Source of the DNA: Roseimaritima sp.
GTDB taxonomy: Bacteria > Planctomycetota > Planctomycetia > Pirellulales > Pirellulaceae
NCBI GenBank assembly: GCA_007124075.1
Contig: SLFV01000549.1
Coordinates: 1-10,103 of the forward strand
Length of the DNA: 10,103 nt
Reading direction: 5' to 3'
The notes under the pieces are model-generated. The model saw only the letters and a program-made list of their open reading frames with translations, searched no databases and was not told where the DNA came from. Of this stretch, positions 6,417-10,103 are shown piece by piece. Each line of letters starts with the position of its first letter. The first letter of the stretch is position 1. The translations under genes were made by a program, and so were the position numbers.

Positions 6417-7391
6417 TCAGCGATCTCGCTGCTCCCAGGGGTGTTGCAGCATCTTCGGCCCGCTGAACGTATCCTTCATGAACGCGATGATTGCTTGACT
6501 GGCGGAAGGATCGGAGCGAACCAGTTCCGGGCCGCTGAGACTGGCACTGGAAAGGTGCAACGTCAGGCCACTGACATCTCCTCGAGAACCGCGCCGTTTG
6601 ATCGCTTCAAGACGCCGATGGATCGATTCCGCGTTGCTTTGTTCCGGACTTCCTTTCCCGGCTACCAGCAATATCGGCAACTGCGGTACAAACCGATCAC
6701 GAAACATGGTTTCGATTCGCAAGCCGCGATGGTTCTGTTGCGGAGAAATCAAAACCATGGCTTTTACGTCTTGTCCCTGTTTGCGTCTGCCAACGCTGGG
6801 GAAATTCCAGTCGTTCACCGCCCACGCGGCAGCCAAGACAGCCCCTTCGCCAATTCCAAGTACAGTTAACGCATTGAGGTTCAACCGCCCTTGGTCGTTT
6901 TGTTGCTTCAGAAACGCCTTGCATGATTCAAGGTCAGCCGCCAGCATCAGCTTGACATCCTTCGGTCCCAATTTCTCGATATCGAATTCTTGCGGTTTCA
7001 TTTCCGCATCAAGATAAATCATGCTCGAGCCATGACCACGTAAATTGGGCAACAACACCGCATAGCCTTCGGCTTGTAAAAGTGCGGCCAGTTCCATGTA
7101 CGGACTGGCGTTGCCCCGCCATTCATGGACCATCATTACCGGAACAGCTTCTTTTTTCTTGTCCGAGGGGAAGAAGGCCGCGCGGAGCCGCACACCGTCC
7201 TTGGTTTCGATGGTCACGACCTCAAATTTCGGCTTATCGTCTTTTTTGCCCGCTGCGGGTTTGGCCGCAGGAGGTTTGGCTCCCGCGGGTCGTACCGTCG
7301 CGGCGCCTTGACCGAACAACTCGGCATTCCAGCCCAGCATGATGCAAACCACCATTAGCGTCGAAAGTTGTCCAGGGAGCATGCCGCACAT
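6417..7391 (-). CDS. Secreted alpha/beta-hydrolase-fold protein, apparently catalytically dead
   Basis: The chosen start gives 324 residues. Residues 4-28 look like a signal peptide (hydrophobic LSTLMVVCIMLGW), followed by an Ala/Pro/Lys-rich linker (30-53) and then an alpha/beta-hydrolase fold from about 55. Fold marks are VMMVHEWRGN (85-94, oxyanion region), LLPNLRGHGSS (113-123) and the strand-elbow-helix LTVLGIGEGAVLAAAWA (175-191). The nucleophile elbow should read G-x-S-x-G but is G179-I-G-E-G183, with glycine at the nucleophile position. The strand that normally ends in the acid reads LLVAGKGSPE, and no histidine is seen in the region where the triad His would fall. It therefore probably binds something or is structural rather than hydrolysing esters or dienelactones (inference). 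The ATG at 7391 is chosen because AAAGGA precedes it by 6 nt and the signal peptide begins there; a longer frame reaches 7481 without support. It appears to be a single-gene unit. Confidence 0.8.
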   Translation of the reverse strand: MCGMLPGQLSTLMVVCIMLGWNAELFGQGAATVRPAGAKPPAAKPAAGKKDDKPKFEVVTIETKDGVRLRAAFFPSDKKKEAVPVMMVHEWRGNASPYMELAALLQAEGYAVLLPNLRGHGSSMIYLDAEMKPQEFDIEKLGPKDVKLMLAADLESCKAFLKQQNDQGRLNLNALTVLGIGEGAVLAAAWAVNDWNFPSVGRRKQGQDVKAMVLISPQQNHRGLRIETMFRDRFVPQLPILLVAGKGSPEQSNAESIHRRLEAIKRRGSRGDVSGLTLHLSSASLSGPELVRSDPSASQAIIAFMKDTFSGPKMLQHPWEQRDR

Positions 7392-7425
7392 AGTGTTTCC
7401 TTTGAAAGTCGTTGTGTACTCCTTT

Positions 7426-7454
7426 ATGGTAAACATCCGCACGACCAGGGTCAA
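7426..7454 (-). promoter_or_regulatory. Candidate sigma-70 promoter of the hydrolase-like gene
   Basis: On the minus strand TTGACC (7454-7449, 5 of 6 consensus bases) and TACCAT (7431-7426, 4 of 6) are separated by 17 bp. A start site near 7419 would give a leader of about 28 nt containing the AAAGGA ribosome binding site at 7403-7398. It is the best-formed promoter in the window, but it was found by eye. Confidence 0.45.
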
Positions 7455-7483
7455 ATCTTCTCGGACCCAGCAGACCGGCATTG

Positions 7484-7509
7484 ATTCGCTCCCCGGCCGC
7501 GAAGCGAAT
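7484..7509. repeat. Inverted repeat between hemW and the hydrolase-like gene
   Basis: ATTCGCT (7484-7490) and AGCGAAT (7503-7509) form a perfect 7-bp stem around a GC-rich 12-nt loop. It lies 65 nt past the hemW stop and about 30 nt upstream of the candidate promoter of the next gene. Without a T-run it is a poor intrinsic terminator. It could be a transcript-end hairpin or an operator. Confidence 0.25.
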
Positions 7510-7573
7510 AAACGAGGAAGCAGCGGAACAGAGCGGCTTGGAGAAAATGTCGAAGTGATTTCCCGGCAACGCC

Positions 7574-8725
7574 CTACAGCATCATCCCCGCCACGGAGTC
7601 TGCCAGAGGGATCCCCGTTTCGGTCAACCGGATAGTGCTGCCCGTCCGCAGGATCAGTCCCGCCGCGGCCATTTGGTTGATCTCCATCTGTTTGTTTTGC
7701 CAGATATCCCAGCCAGATTCGTCACCGAGCGTTTGCAGGTCGATTCCATCAAGCATGCGGACCCCAAAGGCTGCGCGTTCGCACGCCCATTGTTGGGGAC
7801 TGATGCTTTCCTGTTCGGCTCGGGGAGACCTACCTTGCAGACAACGGCGGATGTACTGCGTCGGGCTGCGATGGTTGACGTACCGTACGCCGTCGGTAAA
7901 CCCGGCCGCCCCGGGACCGCACGCATACCAGCCACGCCCCTGCCAGTAATGCAGATTATGTCGACAACGAAATCCAGGCGCAGCAAAGTTGGAGATTTCG
8001 TACTGCCGTAACCCGGCGGCGTCGGCATGCTGACGGGCCATCTGATACATCGCCAGTTCGGTGGATTCATCGACGGCCTGCCATTGCGATTTCCGCACAC
8101 TGCTCCAAAATCTCGTACCCTTTTCGTATGTTAATGCATAGGTGGATATATGGCGAATCGGCAGTTGCAGCGCCTGCTGCAAATCCCATCGCCAATCGTC
8201 AATTGGCTCATCGTCCGCACCAAAAATCAAATCGACAGAAACGTTGCCGATTGACTCGGCCGCGGCTTCAATGGCCTTCGCTGCGGTGGCATGATCGTGG
8301 TCGCGTTCTAAAAACCGCAACTTTCTATCTGCGAACGACTGCACCCCCAAACTGATCCGGTTGACACCGAAACGTCGCAGCACGGCCAGTTTCTCCTCCG
8401 AAATATCGCTCGGGTTCGCCTCGATCGAAAACTCCCCGCCCGCCCGCAGCCGAAACCAGCCAGTTACCAGATCCAGAAAGGCGGTCAACCATGCCGCGGG
8501 CAAATGCGTGGGGGTCCCACCGCCGATAAACAGCGTTTCAACGCTAACAGGCTGCCGGTACCCCTGCAGTTCGGACGCGATCGCCCGCAAGAAGACGCCT
8601 GCTAAATCATCTCTGCCTGCAACCACCGAAAAATTGCAGTAACCACAACGGTGACGGCAAAACGGGACATGAACGTAAGCCGCTTCAGGCGTTGGCCAAC
8701 CTCCCGGTGGTGTCGTCAAATCCAT
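7574..8725 (-). CDS. hemW: HemW heme chaperone (radical SAM, HemN-like)
   Basis: A 383-residue radical SAM protein. The cluster motif is C23-x3-C27-x2-C30-x-F32; the phenylalanine in place of a fourth cysteine distinguishes HemW from true oxygen-independent coproporphyrinogen oxidase HemN (CxxxCxxCxC). GGGTPT (68-73) and EANPSD (102-107) are the SAM-contact motifs, and HNLHYW (256-261) is the HemW heme-binding signature. The C-terminal region is the usual HemW winged-helix-like domain. HemW transfers heme to respiratory proteins rather than making it; older annotations call it coproporphyrinogen III oxidase-like. A TTG at 8773 would add 16 residues, but the ATG at 8725 places the family's AAYVHVPFC strand at residue 15 and is preferred. 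It overlaps the end of the tRNase Z gene by 10 bp, suggesting translational coupling in one operon. Confidence 0.93.
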   Translation of the reverse strand: MDLTTPPGGWPTPEAAYVHVPFCRHRCGYCNFSVVAGRDDLAGVFLRAIASELQGYRQPVSVETLFIGGGTPTHLPAAWLTAFLDLVTGWFRLRAGGEFSIEANPSDISEEKLAVLRRFGVNRISLGVQSFADRKLRFLERDHDHATAAKAIEAAAESIGNVSVDLIFGADDEPIDDWRWDLQQALQLPIRHISTYALTYEKGTRFWSSVRKSQWQAVDESTELAMYQMARQHADAAGLRQYEISNFAAPGFRCRHNLHYWQGRGWYACGPGAAGFTDGVRYVNHRSPTQYIRRCLQGRSPRAEQESISPQQWACERAAFGVRMLDGIDLQTLGDESGWDIWQNKQMEINQMAAAGLILRTGSTIRLTETGIPLADSVAGMML

Positions 8726-9555
8726 AACATCAGGCGTCCATCGAGCATTCCCGGCAAGCCTTTTCGCAACCAATGCTGAGCCTGTCGATCGCTGTAGCGT
8801 GTGCTAACGTGAGCCGCGATGATTAGCTCGTTTTCAAAGCGGTCGGCGCGACGAACGTAATCCATCAAGTGCATGTGACCATGTTTGTGAATCAGATCGC
8901 GGCGATGATCGGGGGCCAGAAAGGTCATCTCCGTGATCAGTGTGCGGACTTTATAAAACGCTGGATTGTGGTCCAGTCCAGCGGGAGATGTGTCACCCGT
9001 GTAGCCCAGAATCGGGATCCTCGTCTCCGCAGAAACCTCGACTCCCTGCAAACGAAGATCGCGAATTTGCGTTCCTTCCAGTTCGCGGAATTCCGGCTTC
9101 AATTTTTTGCGGCGTTCGTAGACGATGAATCCAACCGACGGCACCGTATGTTTTGTCTCCACAATCTCAACCAACAGCTCGCGACTTAGTTCAATCACTT
9201 CGCCGACTTGCAGCACGCGCAATTCGCAAGGCATCGCGCCACGATCAAGCCGCTGGAAGGTCCGCAGCAACTGTTCGGTTGCATCCAATGATCCCGGCGG
9301 GAGGTAGATTGTGGGCGGATCCATCTTCATCATTCGCCGCCTAGACACGTAGACCGGCAACGCGGCAATGTGGTCCAAGTGCGCGTGCGAGACAAACCAG
9401 GTGGAAGTGCCCATGAAGTCCCATGGCTGGGCACCAAGGTCAAAGCCCACTTTCAGCTCGTTGATCCGCCAACAGGTTTGCACGGCTGCCCGTGAATAAC
9501 CTTCGATCGTCAGGCCGTTGCTGACGTGGGTTTTTAGTGGAATGTTTTCAACCAT
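8716..9555 (-). CDS. MBL-fold ribonuclease Z, short plant-like type
   Basis: A 279-residue metallo-beta-lactamase-fold protein. The zinc motif HAHLDH is at 57-62; further ligands are H136, D188 in GYTGDT and H249 in AAHVSTRYSD, the last matching the closing His motif of tRNase Z. Internal stretches LTIEGYS (15-21), KMDPPTIYLP (77-86) and GHMHL (226-230) resemble, from memory, the short plant tRNase Z proteins more than E. coli ElaC. Expected role: endonucleolytic removal of tRNA 3' trailers in the cytoplasm. A different MBL hydrolase activity cannot be excluded. A frame extends upstream to 9690, but those extra 45 residues look like no domain; the ATG at 9555 begins just before the conserved first strand. 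No strong ribosome binding site is visible. It is followed with overlap by hemW and preceded by yebC on the same strand. Confidence 0.85.
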   Translation of the reverse strand: MVENIPLKTHVSNGLTIEGYSRAAVQTCWRINELKVGFDLGAQPWDFMGTSTWFVSHAHLDHIAALPVYVSRRRMMKMDPPTIYLPPGSLDATEQLLRTFQRLDRGAMPCELRVLQVGEVIELSRELLVEIVETKHTVPSVGFIVYERRKKLKPEFRELEGTQIRDLRLQGVEVSAETRIPILGYTGDTSPAGLDHNPAFYKVRTLITEMTFLAPDHRRDLIHKHGHMHLMDYVRRADRFENELIIAAHVSTRYSDRQAQHWLRKGLPGMLDGRLMLWI

Positions 9556-9717
9556 CCAAGTAATCCAGAGTCCTGAAAAAAATGAAGGACGCCACGTGTC
9601 CAAATGATCAAATGACCGACGGACGGATATCACAACGCGATACCATCGATGGCCCAAAAACCGGTTGGGCAGGGTGATGAGGCAGGCCACTGCTGGACGC
9701 TGACGGACAACCGGCTG

Positions 9718-10103
9718 CTACGCTTCCTCTTCGCTCAACAATTCATCGGGGATGTTAAGGTTAGTGCTGACCGCTTGCACGTCATCGTGATCATCCAGAG
9801 CCTCCAGTAACCGCAGCGCCTGCTTGGCCGTACCCGCATCAACGTCAACCATCGTTTGCGGAACCCGATTGACCCCGCTCACCTCCGGTTCAAGTCCGTG
9901 TTGAACAAACGCCTCCTGCAGCGACTGGAAATTTTCCGGATCACAGGTCACTTGTAGTTTTCCATCGTCACCTAAGGTCACATCTTCGCCACCATTTTCC
10001 AGTACGACCTCGGTAACCTGGTCTTCATTGGCCTGTTGTGGATCAAACGCAAAGACTCCCTTGCGTTCGAACAGGTAAGCGACACATCCCGTGCTGCCTA
10101 AAT
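9718..10103 (-). CDS. yebC: YebC/TACO1-family protein, C-terminal part (cut by window edge)
   Basis: The minus frame is open to the window edge and encodes the last 127 residues of a protein normally about 240-250 long. The visible part begins LGSTGCVAYLFERKGVF, the conserved middle of YebC, and continues through the acidic domain with LQVTCDPENFQSLQEAF, VPQTMVDVD and LEALDDHDDVQAVSTNLNIP, then an acidic tail LLSEEEA. An in-frame ATG at 9981 is internal to the family and is not the true start. YebC proteins were long described as transcriptional regulators; bacterial and mitochondrial (TACO1) members have more recently been tied to translation, easing ribosome stalling at proline-rich stretches. 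The start and promoter lie outside the window. The 162-bp gap to the tRNase Z gene contains a short hairpin (9652-9670) without a T-run. Confidence 0.93.
   Translation of the reverse strand, partial: LGSTGCVAYLFERKGVFAFDPQQANEDQVTEVVLENGGEDVTLGDDGKLQVTCDPENFQSLQEAFVQHGLEPEVSGVNRVPQTMVDVDAGTAKQALRLLEALDDHDDVQAVSTNLNIPDELLSEEEA

Noticed and set aside
9601..9616. Tandem CAAATGAT/CAAATGAC repeat upstream of the tRNase Z gene
   Set aside because: Only two imperfect copies of eight bases; too short to claim as a repeat or operator.
9652..9670. 6-bp hairpin GCCCAA...TTGGGC downstream of yebC
   Set aside because: No T-run follows on the minus strand, so a terminator call is not supported.
9556..9690. 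45-residue N-terminal extension of the tRNase Z
   Set aside because: No signal peptide or domain character; the conserved fold starts just after the ATG at 9555.

Overview
The window looks like ordinary chromosome from a planctomycete, probably of the Pirellula/Rhodopirellula type. That assignment is inference. It rests on moderately high GC (mid-50s by eye, not counted), weak or absent Shine-Dalgarno sequences at several starts, a lone ATP-grasp protein of the kind linked to tetrahydromethanopterin/methanofuran-type C1 cofactors, and a short plant-like tRNase Z. No mobile element, CRISPR array, tRNA or rRNA gene was seen. All genes look intact except the last, which runs off the right edge.

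Left part (1-3600): a complete NtrC-type sigma-54 response regulator (179-1609, +) overlaps tail to tail with a DUF368/PopT undecaprenyl-phosphate translocase (1606-2649, -). Across a 120-bp shared control region lies uppP/bacA (2770-3558, +), the undecaprenyl-diphosphatase. These two genes cover consecutive steps of lipid carrier recycling: dephosphorylation of C55-PP and return of C55-P across the membrane. A perfect palindrome overlaps a perfect TTGACA box in the gap between them.

Middle (3596-6202): a minus-strand pair, cysH (iron-sulfur type APS/PAPS reductase) followed by an Rrf2-family regulator without the IscR cysteine triad, suggests a self-contained sulfate-assimilation control unit. 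The 317-bp gap upstream of cysH carries two inverted repeats and a weak promoter. Reading away from it is a lone ATP-grasp ligase (5219-6202, +), possibly an MfnD/Orf17-type enzyme of methanofuran or methylofuran synthesis.

Right part (6417-10103, all minus): a secreted alpha/beta-hydrolase-fold protein that appears to have lost its catalytic triad, with its own promoter, ribosome binding site and terminator candidate; hemW (heme chaperone radical SAM protein) overlapping the end of a plant-type tRNase Z gene; and the C-terminal half of a YebC/TACO1-family protein. yebC, the tRNase Z gene and hemW run in the same direction and may be co-transcribed.

I found no clearly new multi-gene system. 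The points most worth a second look are the popT-uppP divergent pair with its palindrome, the cysH-rrf2 unit with candidate operators, the apparently dead secreted hydrolase, the orphan ATP-grasp ligase and the plant-like tRNase Z.
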